Below are positions 1 to 8,340 of a stretch of 64,000 nucleotides of DNA, piece after piece. Every line of letters starts with the position of its first letter. Position 1 is the first letter of the stretch. A program made the position numbers and the translations under genes. The stretch is from the NCBI GenBank assembly GCA_015709575.1, contig CP054190.1:1550001-1614000 (forward strand), given 5' to 3'. This DNA comes from Planctomycetia bacterium (lineage in GTDB: Bacteria; Planctomycetota; Phycisphaerae; UBA1845; Fen-1342). The notes below the pieces were generated by a model. That model worked only from the letters and a program-made list of their open reading frames with translations. It made no database searches and had not been told where the DNA came from.

Positions 1-67
1 GCAGAATGTGCGGGCGCAGCAGATGCTGAGCGGGCTTTCGGCGGGCGGGGCCGGGGAGATTCCGTAA
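1..67 (+). CDS. C-terminal end of an unknown protein (partial)
   Basis: The second forward frame is open from the left edge to a TAA at 65-67 and encodes about 21 residues ending GGAGEIP. The composition fits the tail of a real protein and it converges on the rdgC-like gene that ends 11 bases further on. Too little is present to name a family. It could be chance, since short open frames are common at this GC content. Confidence 0.4.
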   Translation, partial: QNVRAQQMLSGLSAGGAGEIP

Positions 68-78
68 GTTGAGGGTTG

Positions 79-1263
79 CTACCGCGCCGCGCGAAGCGCG
101 GCCGATTCGCGGCGACCCTGCGCCCAGCCGGTCATTTCTTTCTCCTCGCTCGACCAGTCCCGCGCGCAGCGGCGCTGCAGGAACACGTCGAAGAGCGCAT
201 CGAGCAGGTCGGCCGTGTCGATGATCTTCTCAAACCGCGCTTCGAGCCGCGCCCGCGCGTCGCCCTCGGTCTCGTCCTCCACAATCGACATGCCGCTGAC
301 CGTGAATCGCAGGGCGTCCAGCGTCAGCCGCGCTTCACCGGCCGGCGAGCCGAGGACCAGCCCGGCCCGCACCGGCTGCTTGCCGACCGCCAGCGCCGCG
401 TGCGCCTCGGGCAGTCGCGTCGGCGAGTCCGCGGTGATCGCATCGACGCCCGTCAACCCGTAGTCGCAGCGCAGCCGCAGCGAGCGATCCAGCATCACGG
501 TCACGTCCTCGCCGCCGCGCACGCGCATTGGCGAGTCGCTGCGCTCTGATTGAAACCACAGCCAGGTCAGCAATTCCTTGCCGAGCCAGCTTCGATCGGT
601 CTCAATTCCGTCCGCGGCGTCGTCGGCGAAGTCGCGCGGCGGGCGGCCGAGCCGCATCGGCTTCAGCGTGTCGAGCGCGCGTGTGTTCTTGGCGCGCGTC
701 ATCAGGCGTTCCGTGACGCGATCGGGCGTTTGCGGTTCGATCCCGACGCCGAAAGTATCTGAAAACGTCTGGATGAGGCGGTCAGCGACGAGTGTGCCGG
801 TCGAGCCGCACAGCACCGTGCCGCCTTCCACGTCGATCAGCACCGGCGCAGCCCGGATCTGCCGATGCCCGCCCTCGTGCAACTCGCGCTCGGCGCGCGA
901 TAGCGCGGCGTCGCGCGCGCGACGGCGCTCGGCGCGGCTGAGGAACTCGCGTCCGGAAGCTTCCAGCGCCGCGTCCTCCTCGATGCGGATGTAGCTGCGC
1001 AACAGCGCCGCAGGAATGCGCGCGCGGTCGATTCGCAGCGCGAGCAGCAGGTATCGGCCAAGGCACGCGTGGCGTGCGTCGATCTCCGTCTCGAACAGGT
1101 GCCGCGGGCCGATCCAGCCGGAGGCCAGGCCGTCGGCCGTGCCGGGGTTGCGGCCAAAGGCATGCTCCTGCACGGACTCAAGCAACTCAACGCCGGTCGC
1201 GGCAGGCAGGTCGCCGCTGATGAGGAATCGTTGAAACGAGACCGGTCCGGACGTCAGTCCCAC
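79..1263 (-). CDS. rdgC: RdgC-like recombination-associated protein
   Basis: The 394-residue product resembles RdgC, a ring-forming DNA-binding protein that modulates RecA-dependent recombination. The N-terminus has the typical pattern: a short beta start (SFQRFLI), a HAFG segment, a GW turn, then LLLALRIDRARIPAALL followed by a charged helical region rich in Glu and Arg, and the AAPVLIDVEGGTV strand. It is longer than the usual roughly 300 residues. The open frame extends to 1539, but I place the start at GTG 1263 because AAAGGAG lies 7 bases upstream and the extra N-terminus is an Arg/Pro-rich low-quality translation. It lies 211 bases downstream of trpF on the same strand. Family assignment is by pattern and fairly secure; the function in planctomycetes is inferred. 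Confidence 0.72.
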   Translation of the reverse strand: MGLTSGPVSFQRFLISGDLPAATGVELLESVQEHAFGRNPGTADGLASGWIGPRHLFETEIDARHACLGRYLLLALRIDRARIPAALLRSYIRIEEDAALEASGREFLSRAERRRARDAALSRAERELHEGGHRQIRAAPVLIDVEGGTVLCGSTGTLVADRLIQTFSDTFGVGIEPQTPDRVTERLMTRAKNTRALDTLKPMRLGRPPRDFADDAADGIETDRSWLGKELLTWLWFQSERSDSPMRVRGGEDVTVMLDRSLRLRCDYGLTGVDAITADSPTRLPEAHAALAVGKQPVRAGLVLGSPAGEARLTLDALRFTVSGMSIVEDETEGDARARLEARFEKIIDTADLLDALFDVFLQRRCARDWSSEEKEMTGWAQGRRESAALRAAR

Positions 1264-1474
1264 GGGGGTGCTCCTTTCCCTGCGTCGAGCGCGGCGGTAG
1301 GCGAATCGCGGCGGGCAACCCGCACGGGCAGCGAGTCGCGGGTGGCGCCAGGCGATTTCTGCACGGACGGCGGCGCGGCGAGCCGGGAACAGTACGCCGC
1401 GTGCTGCGGGCGTGCAACTTCGCGAAATCCGCGCCCGACTGCTGCCGTAGAACGAGCGGATCGGGTTCGGTACG

Positions 1475-2290
1475 TTACGGTGACGGCGGTGGCGCGGAAG
1501 CATCGGTGATCGCGGCCCGGGCGGTCGTGATGAACGCACGAATCGCAGCGTGATCTTTCACGCCGGGCGCGGATTCGACACCGCGAGCGACGTCCACGCC
1601 CGCGAAGCGCCCGCCGCGGAGGGCGTCGGCGACGTTGGCTGGCGTGAGTCCGCCGGCGCACCAGAGTGGCGGGAAGTCGGCCGGCCAGGATCGGCTGAGG
1701 GCGCGGAGGCGGTCGAAACCCGGCGCGGGACCGCCCTTGGGGGCGTCGGCGATGACGGCCGCGAGCGTGGCGCGACCGTCGATATCCGGCTGCTGCATCT
1801 TGCGGAGATCGCCTTCGGACGGTGCTGCGATCCTGGGATTGTGCGCAAATGGTGGCGCGTCGCGGAGTTCGCAGTCAGACGACGGCGCGTTCCTCGTTAT
1901 CACGCTCTGCGCAGCGCGAACGTAGGCGAGCAGGTCGCGCTCGGAGTCGCCCTCGCCGATTTCCCAGGCGCGGATGATCGAGAGCGCGGGGCGATCGTGC
2001 AGCAGCCGCACGGCGAAAGTGGCGGATTCGGAGCCGTGTAACTGCACCCCGCCGACGTTGCAGCGGTCGATCTCGGCCAGAATCTGCTCCAGCGGCTGGT
2101 CACGGTATAGCAGTACGGGCTGCGCCGGTTGGCCGCGCAGCGCGGTACAGATTTCCGCGGCGCGGTCGAGAGAAGCGGTCCGTGGGCTGTTCGCGCGGAT
2201 GACGCCGATAAAGTCCGCGCCGGCCGCGGCCGCCGCGAGCGCGTCGTTGGTGGTTGTCACGCCGCAGATTTTGACGGTGAGTGCGGGCAT
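1475..2290 (-). CDS. trpF: Phosphoribosylanthranilate isomerase with internal insertion
   Basis: TrpF catalyses the Amadori rearrangement of phosphoribosylanthranilate in tryptophan synthesis. The 271-residue protein has the N-terminal KICGVT motif with the catalytic Cys, the GVQLHG strand, a later IADAPKGG segment that should carry the catalytic Asp, and a C-terminal CAGGLTPANV phosphate-binding loop. The family is normally about 200-220 residues. The excess is a hydrophilic insertion around residues 128-175, between the YVRAA helix and the strand leading to the catalytic Asp. AGGA lies 5 bases before the ATG. No other trp gene is adjacent. The enzyme is probably functional because all motifs are kept. 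Confidence 0.93.
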   Translation of the reverse strand: MPALTVKICGVTTTNDALAAAAAGADFIGVIRANSPRTASLDRAAEICTALRGQPAQPVLLYRDQPLEQILAEIDRCNVGGVQLHGSESATFAVRLLHDRPALSIIRAWEIGEGDSERDLLAYVRAAQSVITRNAPSSDCELRDAPPFAHNPRIAAPSEGDLRKMQQPDIDGRATLAAVIADAPKGGPAPGFDRLRALSRSWPADFPPLWCAGGLTPANVADALRGGRFAGVDVARGVESAPGVKDHAAIRAFITTARAAITDASAPPPSP

Positions 2291-2433
2291 TGCGATCCTG
2301 AGGATGAACCAGGTAACCGGTCATTGGCTCCGTGTGCGCAGCTTAGCGGAGCGCGACGGGCTACGTTGCAGCTCGATGCTGCGCCCCGCCGAGCGCGGGA
2401 AGTAAAGAAAAAAAGGGTGAGGTGGCTCAAAAT

Positions 2434-2454
2434 CCAGGGGCTGAAAGCCCCTGG
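2434..2454 (-). terminator. Perfect 9-bp hairpin with short T-run on the minus strand
   Basis: A 9-bp perfect stem with a 3-base loop, followed on the minus strand by ATTTT. It lies 55 bases after the stop of the thioredoxin-like gene and 144 bases before trpF, so it fits a rho-independent terminator of the upstream transcript. The core, CAGGGGCT with its complement, resembles another intergenic hairpin near 47649, so it may also belong to a dispersed palindrome family. Confidence 0.55.
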
Positions 2455-2508
2455 CAACGACCGTGCGCCTTCCGGGCGGAGCGCGCCAGCCGGCTCGCTG
2501 GCGAGCGA

Positions 2509-3759
2509 CTACTCGCCCGGCGCGCCTTCGGCTTGCTTCGCACCACCCGGAGCTTGTGCCGGCCCCGGCTGCTCTTCGGCGCCCGGCTTTTTTGCGCCGC
2601 CCTCCCGCGCCACGTCCTGTTCCCAATCCGGCTGTCCGCCGCGCTTCGTTCCCGCGGCGAGCAGTGCTCGCACCTGCGGATTGTCCTCGAACGACAGCGC
2701 TGAGGCGATCACGGCCCGCGCGTCGTCGCGGCGATTTTCAGCCGCCAGCGCCTCGAGCAGCGCCGCGCCACGATCCATCAATCCGCCCGCGGCGGCCGGT
2801 CCGCGCGGGGCGTGAATGCTGCAGCAGGCCATCCCGCCACCGGTGCGGGCCATTTGCACCTGTTGTCGATAGTGCTCGACCGGGGTCGGCTTCAACTCGC
2901 GCAGCAGGTCAGCGTAGCGTCCGGCGCGGATTAACTCGTCAAAAACCGCATCGACGAGCAGGGTCCGCGAGGCCGCCGAAGGGGGAAGCGCGTCGAACAG
3001 CGTCAGCAGCCGCGCCGCGTCGCCTGTTTCCCGCGTGATCAGCGCCAGGTTGCGGGCCTCGCTGGAATTGTCGCCAGCTCGAAGCGCTCGCTCGGCACGC
3101 GCGCGGCGCTCGGCCAGCGCGTCCGCGGCCGGGGGGTGACGCCGGGCCAGCGCGGCGAAATCGCCAACGAGCATCCGGCGTTGCGCGGCGGCGTAGACCA
3201 TGTTGATCGACAAACCCTCGTCGTAGCACCACACCAGGTGCTCGAGCGCCTCAGCTTCGCGCCCGCTGCGGGCCAGGATCGCGGCCAGGCGGTGACGGGC
3301 AGGAGCGGAGGCCGGTCCGCCGCGCTCCACCAGCGGCCGGGCGCGCGACTCGGCATCGCGCCCGGCGACTGAATCGCGCAGCTCGGCCAGCATCTGCCGC
3401 CCGTCGCGATAGCCGAGGATGCAGTCGCGCTCGCGGCCGTCGGGCGTCAGAATCAGGACGGCCGGCGTACGGTCAATGCGAAAGCGTTCCGCCAGCGAGC
3501 GGTGTTCAGCGGCGTCCACGCGAATCGAGATGAATTCCTTCGCCTGCCATTCGACCAGCGGCGGATGGGCCCAGGTCGTTTCCGCCATGTGTCGGCAGGC
3601 CAGGCTCCAGGGCACGTGGAAGCAGACCAGCAGTGGGCGCTGCTCGCGCTGCGTGAGCTCGGCGGCGCGGGCAAATTCCATCTCGACAAACGCGGTTTGC
3701 GCGCGTGCGGCAAAGCACGTCAGAATCGCGCAAACAAGCGCAACCGGCGCGAGTTTCAT
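2509..3759 (-). CDS. Secreted thioredoxin-like-fold protein lacking the CxxC pair
   Basis: The 416-residue product starts with a signal peptide (MKLAPVALVCAILTCFAARA) followed by a thioredoxin-like domain over about residues 22-135. The segment LLVCFHVPWSLACRHM aligns with the active-site region of DUF255/thioredoxin-like proteins, but only one Cys of the usual CxxC pair remains (SLAC). A cis-Pro-like TPAV follows in RIDRTPAVLI. The middle is alpha-helical and repeat-like, and the end is a low-complexity Pro/Gly/Glu tail. The gene overlaps the stop of the M61-like peptidase by four bases (ATGA), so both are probably translated together and act in the periplasm. A disulphide reductase role is unlikely without the second Cys. 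Confidence 0.75.
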   Translation of the reverse strand: MKLAPVALVCAILTCFAARAQTAFVEMEFARAAELTQREQRPLLVCFHVPWSLACRHMAETTWAHPPLVEWQAKEFISIRVDAAEHRSLAERFRIDRTPAVLILTPDGRERDCILGYRDGRQMLAELRDSVAGRDAESRARPLVERGGPASAPARHRLAAILARSGREAEALEHLVWCYDEGLSINMVYAAAQRRMLVGDFAALARRHPPAADALAERRARAERALRAGDNSSEARNLALITRETGDAARLLTLFDALPPSAASRTLLVDAVFDELIRAGRYADLLRELKPTPVEHYRQQVQMARTGGGMACCSIHAPRGPAAAGGLMDRGAALLEALAAENRRDDARAVIASALSFEDNPQVRALLAAGTKRGGQPDWEQDVAREGGAKKPGAEEQPGPAQAPGGAKQAEGAPGE

Positions 3760-5534
3760 TCGGGATCCGCCGGTTGTGCCGCATCCTTCGCGCCGGCGGG
3801 GGCAAACTGGATGACACTGCGTGATTCCCCCCGAGGGAAGTAACTGATCTTGCGGGTGTTTTCGCCGCGCAGAACGTCGAGCGCGATCTTCTGGTCGGGG
3901 TCGCCGTGCAGCTTCCAGCCGACCAGCTTGTCTCCCTCACGCAGGCCTGCACGGGCGGCCGCGGAGCCTTTGACGACGCCTACGGCGGTTTTCGACTTCA
4001 GTGAGCGCTCGCGGTCAAAGCCCAGGTCGAACTCGTGGATGCGCGCGATGCGCCCGCGAAAAGCGGGGGTGAGCGCGTCTTCGGGCAGATCGATCGTGGC
4101 AGCGCCGATGACGTACTGGTCGAACTCGGCCGCGAACCAGCGGCCGAGCCGCTCAGCGCCCACCGTGCGGATGGCGTCATTGGTCAGTTCAAACGCGCCC
4201 TGCCGGGCACGCTGGATCATCGCCAGGAATAGCGCGTCCAGCCCGTCAGCGACGCCAGCCCTGCGGGCGAGGGCATGCCAGCGGACGGCCAGCATCAGCC
4301 CGCGTTGATAGGCCATTTCGCCTGCGGTGTCGCGACGCTTCCAGAAGTCGCGGCCGATCACCTCGTTGGATTCACCGATCGCCGGGTTGGCGTAGTAGTC
4401 GCGGATGTGGCGGTTGAGCCACTTGAGAAACAGCTCGTCGCCCCACATCCGCGAGTCGTGCAGGATGCGAAGTGCGTAGTAATCGGTGAAGCCTTCGATC
4501 CACCAGTAGACCAGCTCCTCGGGCTTGGCAGCGCCCAGCAGCCGGCCGTTCCAATAGTGGAACAGTTCGTGGGCGAAGAGATGCTCGACGGCGTCGTTGA
4601 GCTGTGAGCGTGGCGCGAGATAGAGCGCGAAGCTGTGATAGAGACCCGAGCCGCTGGCGCGAGTGTTGCCGTCCGGCAGCGGAGCGCCGACGGGGATGGC
4701 GGTGATGACGAACTCGGGAAAACTCTTCTCGCCCATGAACTCGCACTGCGCGGCGATGACGCGATGGGCCAGCGCCAGGAAGCGCGGCGCGCGAAACCCG
4801 AACTGGTCCACCATCGCGACCGTGACACTGCGCCCGTCCTGCTCAGATTTCTCGATCACCAACTCGCCCGCAAGATAGACGCTGTGGCGGACGTCGGTCG
4901 CCGCGACGCGGGCCCCGACGCTGCGCCCCACGCCCCAGGAACAGGCGCTGCGCCAGCCGGCCGGCAGCTTCCAGCGCAGGATGACATCGAACTCGCGCGG
5001 GACGTCGCCGCCGGATTCGGGGACCAGCAGAAAGGCGTTGCCCATTCCGTGGAAAAAGCTGTGGGTGGTGATCGGCAGGTGCGTGTCGCTCCAGTCGAAG
5101 GTGCGGCGCGGCGGCCTGACCTCGTAGCGGACGGTGAAGCTGGCGCCGCGGTCATGCTCGACGATCCAGCGCGCCCCGTCGCGGCGCACGGCCTTCGCTC
5201 CCTGCACGACAAAATCGCCCAGCAGGGCGGGGACGTCGGTGATGTTGCCCCAGCGGGGAGAAACCCCCATCAGCGATCCGCCGCGACCGCTGGTCGCCCA
5301 GGTGAACTCGACGCGGATGCCGCCGGTCTTCGGCAGGGGTTCGAGCGTGTAGGTGAGCGTTTCGGCGGCGACGTGCCAGGCAGAGAGCGCGATCAGGAGA
5401 GCGAGCGTGGCGGAGCGCGCCACGCTGACGCAACAGCCGTCTGCTCGTTGCTCAGTTGTCGCCGGGCGCGCGGATGGAACGCAGTGCAGGGCGTTGGATT
5501 GGGTGTGGAGACGTAGAGCAGGTTGAAGAGCCAT
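3756..5534 (-). CDS. M61-type (glycyl aminopeptidase-like) metalloprotease with C-terminal PDZ-like domain
   Basis: The 592-residue protein carries the zinc motif HELFH at about residues 322-326 and a downstream third-ligand Glu in WIEGFTDYYA (about E347), the arrangement of M61/gluzincin peptidases. An N-terminal beta domain precedes the catalytic part and the C-terminus (SAAARAGLREGDKLVGW) is a PDZ-like module, as in M61 enzymes. The chosen ATG at 5534 has GGAG six bases upstream. A hydrophobic segment at residues 41-57 (ATLALLIALSAWHVAA) looks like a signal peptide, so a GTG just before it may be the true start. The 4-base overlap with the thioredoxin-like gene suggests a shared envelope function. 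Confidence 0.82.
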   Translation of the reverse strand: MALQPALRLHTQSNALHCVPSARPATTEQRADGCCVSVARSATLALLIALSAWHVAAETLTYTLEPLPKTGGIRVEFTWATSGRGGSLMGVSPRWGNITDVPALLGDFVVQGAKAVRRDGARWIVEHDRGASFTVRYEVRPPRRTFDWSDTHLPITTHSFFHGMGNAFLLVPESGGDVPREFDVILRWKLPAGWRSACSWGVGRSVGARVAATDVRHSVYLAGELVIEKSEQDGRSVTVAMVDQFGFRAPRFLALAHRVIAAQCEFMGEKSFPEFVITAIPVGAPLPDGNTRASGSGLYHSFALYLAPRSQLNDAVEHLFAHELFHYWNGRLLGAAKPEELVYWWIEGFTDYYALRILHDSRMWGDELFLKWLNRHIRDYYANPAIGESNEVIGRDFWKRRDTAGEMAYQRGLMLAVRWHALARRAGVADGLDALFLAMIQRARQGAFELTNDAIRTVGAERLGRWFAAEFDQYVIGAATIDLPEDALTPAFRGRIARIHEFDLGFDRERSLKSKTAVGVVKGSAAARAGLREGDKLVGWKLHGDPDQKIALDVLRGENTRKISYFPRGESRSVIQFAPAGAKDAAQPADPE

Positions 5535-5664
5535 CCGTTTCTCCATCGCGAGGGGCGCTGGTGGCCCGCGCGTGGCCGCCGCGCGCGTCCTCGAATGCCT
5601 GCTCGGAGCTCCGCGCAGGCATGCCAGCGAACGGCGAGCGCCTGCCAGACGCGCTGGCAATCCG

Positions 5665-6867
5665 CTACGTTTCGCGGGCAGCGGGAAACCGCTCCGCCAC
5701 GACAGCCAGCGCCCGCAGCGCGACTTCGAGGTCTTCACGCGTGTGGGCGGCGCTGATCTGGCAGCGCAGCCGCGCCTCGCCGCGCGGCACCACCGGGAAG
5801 CCGAACCCGGACACGAATACTCCCTGCTCGAACAGGGCCCGCTGCATCTGGATCGCCGTGGCGGTTTCGCCCACGATCACCGGCACGATCGGCGTGATGC
5901 CCGGAAGCGTGCGTAGCCCCAGCTCTTCCACGCCGCGGCGGAAGTGCGAGACGTTGGCCCGCAGCCGCGACAGCAGCGCTGCACCGTCCGCCATCAGAAC
6001 GTCGATCGCCGCCATTGATCCGGTACAGACCGCAGGCGGCAGGGCGTTCGAGAACAGCTGCGGCCGGGATTTTTGCACGAGGTAATCGCAGACCACCTGC
6101 GATCCGGCGACGTAGCCGCCGCATGCGCCGCCGAGCGCCTTGCCGAGCGTGGACGTCTGGATCGTGCCCTCGCCCAGCACGCCGAAGTGCTCGGCCGTGC
6201 CGCGCCCGGTTGCGCCCAGCACACCCGTCGCGTGCGATTCATCCACAATCAGCGTGGCGTCGTGGCGGTCGGCGAGCTGCTTGAGCCGCGGCAGGTCGGC
6301 GACGTCGCCCTCCATGCTGAACACGCCGTCCGTGATGACCAGCTTGTTTCGCGCGCTGCGCGCGTCCGGCGAGTCGAGCATCCGGGCCAGTTCGTCAAGG
6401 TCGCCGTGGCGGTAGATGAACCGCCGCGCCTTGCTGAGGCGGATGGCGTCGATGATCGAGGCGTGGTTGAGGGCGTCGGAAAAGATCGCGTCCTCAGGCG
6501 TGCTGGCCAGCGTGGGAATGATCGCGACGTTGGCGTCCCAGCAGGAAATGTAGGTCGTGGCGGCCGGGCAGCCGACGAACTCGCAGATCTTCCGTTCCAG
6601 GTCGCGGTGGCAGGTCATCGTGCCGCAGATGAAGCGGACGGAGGCCGTGCCCAGCCCGTAGCGCTTGACGCCGGCGATTCCGGCTTCGATCACCGCCGGG
6701 TGATTGGCCAGGCCGAGGTAGTTGTTCGACGACAGGCAGATGACGTCGCGGCCGTCCATGCGGGTGCGCGGCCCCTGCGGCGCCTGCAGCTCATTGGCCT
6801 GCTTGTATTGCCCGCTGTCCCGCAGGGCGCCCAGTTCCTCGGAAAGCAGCCGCTCAAGAGATCCCAC
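5665..6867 (-). CDS. kbl: Glycine C-acetyltransferase (2-amino-3-ketobutyrate CoA ligase)
   Basis: This 400-residue PLP enzyme of the alpha-oxoamine synthase family converts 2-amino-3-ketobutyrate and CoA to glycine and acetyl-CoA, the second step of threonine breakdown. It follows the Kbl pattern closely: SSNNYLGLANHP, GTASVRFICGT, DALNHASIIDAIRLSKA, TDGVFSMEGD, VDESHATG and the PLP Lys in TSTLGKALGGACGGY. FICGT favours Kbl over the related BioF and HemA. A GTG at 6888 is possible, but the GTG at 6867 has GGAG seven bases upstream and matches family length. No threonine dehydrogenase gene is in the window. It is followed by the M61-like gene 130 bases downstream. Confidence 0.92.
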   Translation of the reverse strand: MGSLERLLSEELGALRDSGQYKQANELQAPQGPRTRMDGRDVICLSSNNYLGLANHPAVIEAGIAGVKRYGLGTASVRFICGTMTCHRDLERKICEFVGCPAATTYISCWDANVAIIPTLASTPEDAIFSDALNHASIIDAIRLSKARRFIYRHGDLDELARMLDSPDARSARNKLVITDGVFSMEGDVADLPRLKQLADRHDATLIVDESHATGVLGATGRGTAEHFGVLGEGTIQTSTLGKALGGACGGYVAGSQVVCDYLVQKSRPQLFSNALPPAVCTGSMAAIDVLMADGAALLSRLRANVSHFRRGVEELGLRTLPGITPIVPVIVGETATAIQMQRALFEQGVFVSGFGFPVVPRGEARLRCQISAAHTREDLEVALRALAVVAERFPAARET

Positions 6868-6969
6868 AATGCGTCTCCGGGTAACCACCTAGTGGTCAGT
6901 GTTGATCCGTTCGTTCCATCGCGAAGCGCGCCCCGTGTGCCCGGGTTCAACGACCGCACCGCAATGATG

Positions 6970-7938
6970 TCATCCGGCCACGCCCGGCTCGACCCATGCA
7001 AGCCGATATCCAAGCTGCTCGCGGAGCAGGCGGCTGGGCGGAGCGGGGTCGCGCGTCTCGCGCGTGATCTCCCAGACGATCCGTCCCGCCGCGGTGAGCG
7101 CATCGCGATCGATCCCGGTCGAGACGCCCATCCGCTCGAGCATGTCCACCAGCTCCTCGGTCGCGATGTTGCCCGCGGTGGGGCGGCCGCCGCTGACCGC
7201 ATTGGAGCTGCCGCCGATCCCGCCGACGGCGGCGTCGAAAATCCGCACACCCTCGTCCAGCGCCGCCAGCGCGTTGGCCAGCGCCGCGCCGCAGCGGTCG
7301 TGCAGGTGAATCGCAAGTCGGCGGATGTCTACTTCGCGAGTCAGCGAGCGCAGCACGTCGCGAACGAGGCGCGGGTGCGTCTCGCCGTTGGTGTCGGCCA
7401 GCGCGACGCACTCGCAGCCGGCTTCGAGCAGCGCGCCGGTGACCCGCGCGACGGTGGCCACGTCAGCCGGCGCGCCGGTGATGACGTCCTGGAACGCGCC
7501 CGACAGGTGCGCCCTCAACCCCCGCTTGTCTGCACGGGCGGCGGCGCAAACTTCCACGGCCCAGCCCATCGCCACGTCGAGGCTGACGCCCATGTTGCGC
7601 TGACTGTATTCCTCCGAGGCGGAGACGAACACCGCGGCCGTGTCAAATCGCGAGGCGCGGAAGCGCTCATAATGCTTCAGATTGGGGACGAGCGCGGCCA
7701 GCTCGCAACCTGGTCGCGCGCGGATTCCCGCGGCCACCGCCTCTGCATCGGACATCTGCGGCATGACCTTCGGGTTCACGTACGCGGCAGCTTCGATGAA
7801 GGGCAACCCCGCCTCCTGCAGCGCCGCGATCAGTTGCAGCTTACGCGCGGCGGGTATCATGCGCGTCGCGGCCTTCGGGCCGCCGAGGCTCTGCAACCCA
7901 TCGCGGGGGGACATTTCGCAGATGTGCACGCGATCCAT
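6970..7938 (-). CDS. HMG-CoA-lyase-like aldolase with atypical active-site loop
   Basis: The 322-residue TIM-barrel protein belongs to the HMGL-like/DRE-TIM family. It has the N-terminal CEMSPRDGLQ motif with substrate-binding Arg12 and metal-ligand Asp13, a VNPKVMPQMSD loop, LADTNGETHP, and the metal His pair HLHD (H211, H213). True HMG-CoA lyases carry a catalytic Cys in a GGCPYA loop; here the loop reads GGSSNA (243-246), followed by PTAGNIATEEL. So the fold and metal site are kept but the loop Cys is absent. It may cleave HMG-CoA with altered kinetics or act on a different 3-hydroxyacyl-CoA. GGAG lies six bases before ATG 7938. It is divergent from the small acidic gene at 8026. Confidence 0.8.
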   Translation of the reverse strand: MDRVHICEMSPRDGLQSLGGPKAATRMIPAARKLQLIAALQEAGLPFIEAAAYVNPKVMPQMSDAEAVAAGIRARPGCELAALVPNLKHYERFRASRFDTAAVFVSASEEYSQRNMGVSLDVAMGWAVEVCAAARADKRGLRAHLSGAFQDVITGAPADVATVARVTGALLEAGCECVALADTNGETHPRLVRDVLRSLTREVDIRRLAIHLHDRCGAALANALAALDEGVRIFDAAVGGIGGSSNAVSGGRPTAGNIATEELVDMLERMGVSTGIDRDALTAAGRIVWEITRETRDPAPPSRLLREQLGYRLAWVEPGVAG

Positions 7939-8025
7939 CGAGAACTCCCGGCGGCAGGCCGGCCGCCGGCGAATAAGATAGCGGTTGTAGCCGGTGGCGG
8001 CGCGGACAGGCCGGGAGACGATCTG

Positions 8026-8268
8026 ATGGCGCGTGAAATCGTGGAAGCGGTCGACGCCGCCGGCGCGCGGCACCGCTTTGCCCTCGATGTGTATGCCGAG
8101 GGCGAGCACTGGACCAGCACCCTGACGCCGCTGGCGGCGGACGGACGCGAGCAGAGCGAGCGCGTCGCTCCGCGGTTCTACGGCGTCAGCGCGGAGCAGG
8201 CCCGCAGGCGGATGCTCAGCACGCTGGAGGATCGGTACGAGGAAGTGATCGCCGTTGACGGGGAGTGA
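8026..8268 (+). CDS. Small acidic hypothetical protein (80 aa)
   Basis: An 80-residue protein starting at ATG 8026 with GGGAG eight bases upstream and running to a stop at 8268. It has beta-rich N-terminal sequence (RHRFALDVYAEGEHW) and an amphipathic helical end (SAEQARRRMLSTLEDRYEEV). The sequence reads as a compact soluble domain of real coding quality, unlike the antisense translation that precedes it in the same frame. It sits 88 bases from the divergent HMG-CoA-lyase-like gene and 72 bases before the NamZ-like gene. I do not recognise the family. Confidence 0.6.
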   Translation: MAREIVEAVDAAGARHRFALDVYAEGEHWTSTLTPLAADGREQSERVAPRFYGVSAEQARRRMLSTLEDRYEEVIAVDGE

Positions 8269-8340
8269 TGCGCGCTGCCGGGTCAATTGCCCAGGCGGGT
8301 GACGCCGTATCGAGTTGGATCCGGATCTGGAGACGTTGTG

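Noticed and set aside
6884..6896. ACCAC-CTA-GTGGT inverted repeat next to the kbl start
   Set aside because: Five-base arms are common by chance and no second copy or promoter context supports an operator.
6073..8025. 731-residue forward frame antisense to kbl and the HMG-CoA-lyase-like gene
   Set aside because: It is an antisense shadow: the minus-strand genes are clear family members. Only its last 80 residues, after ATG 8026, are kept as a real gene.
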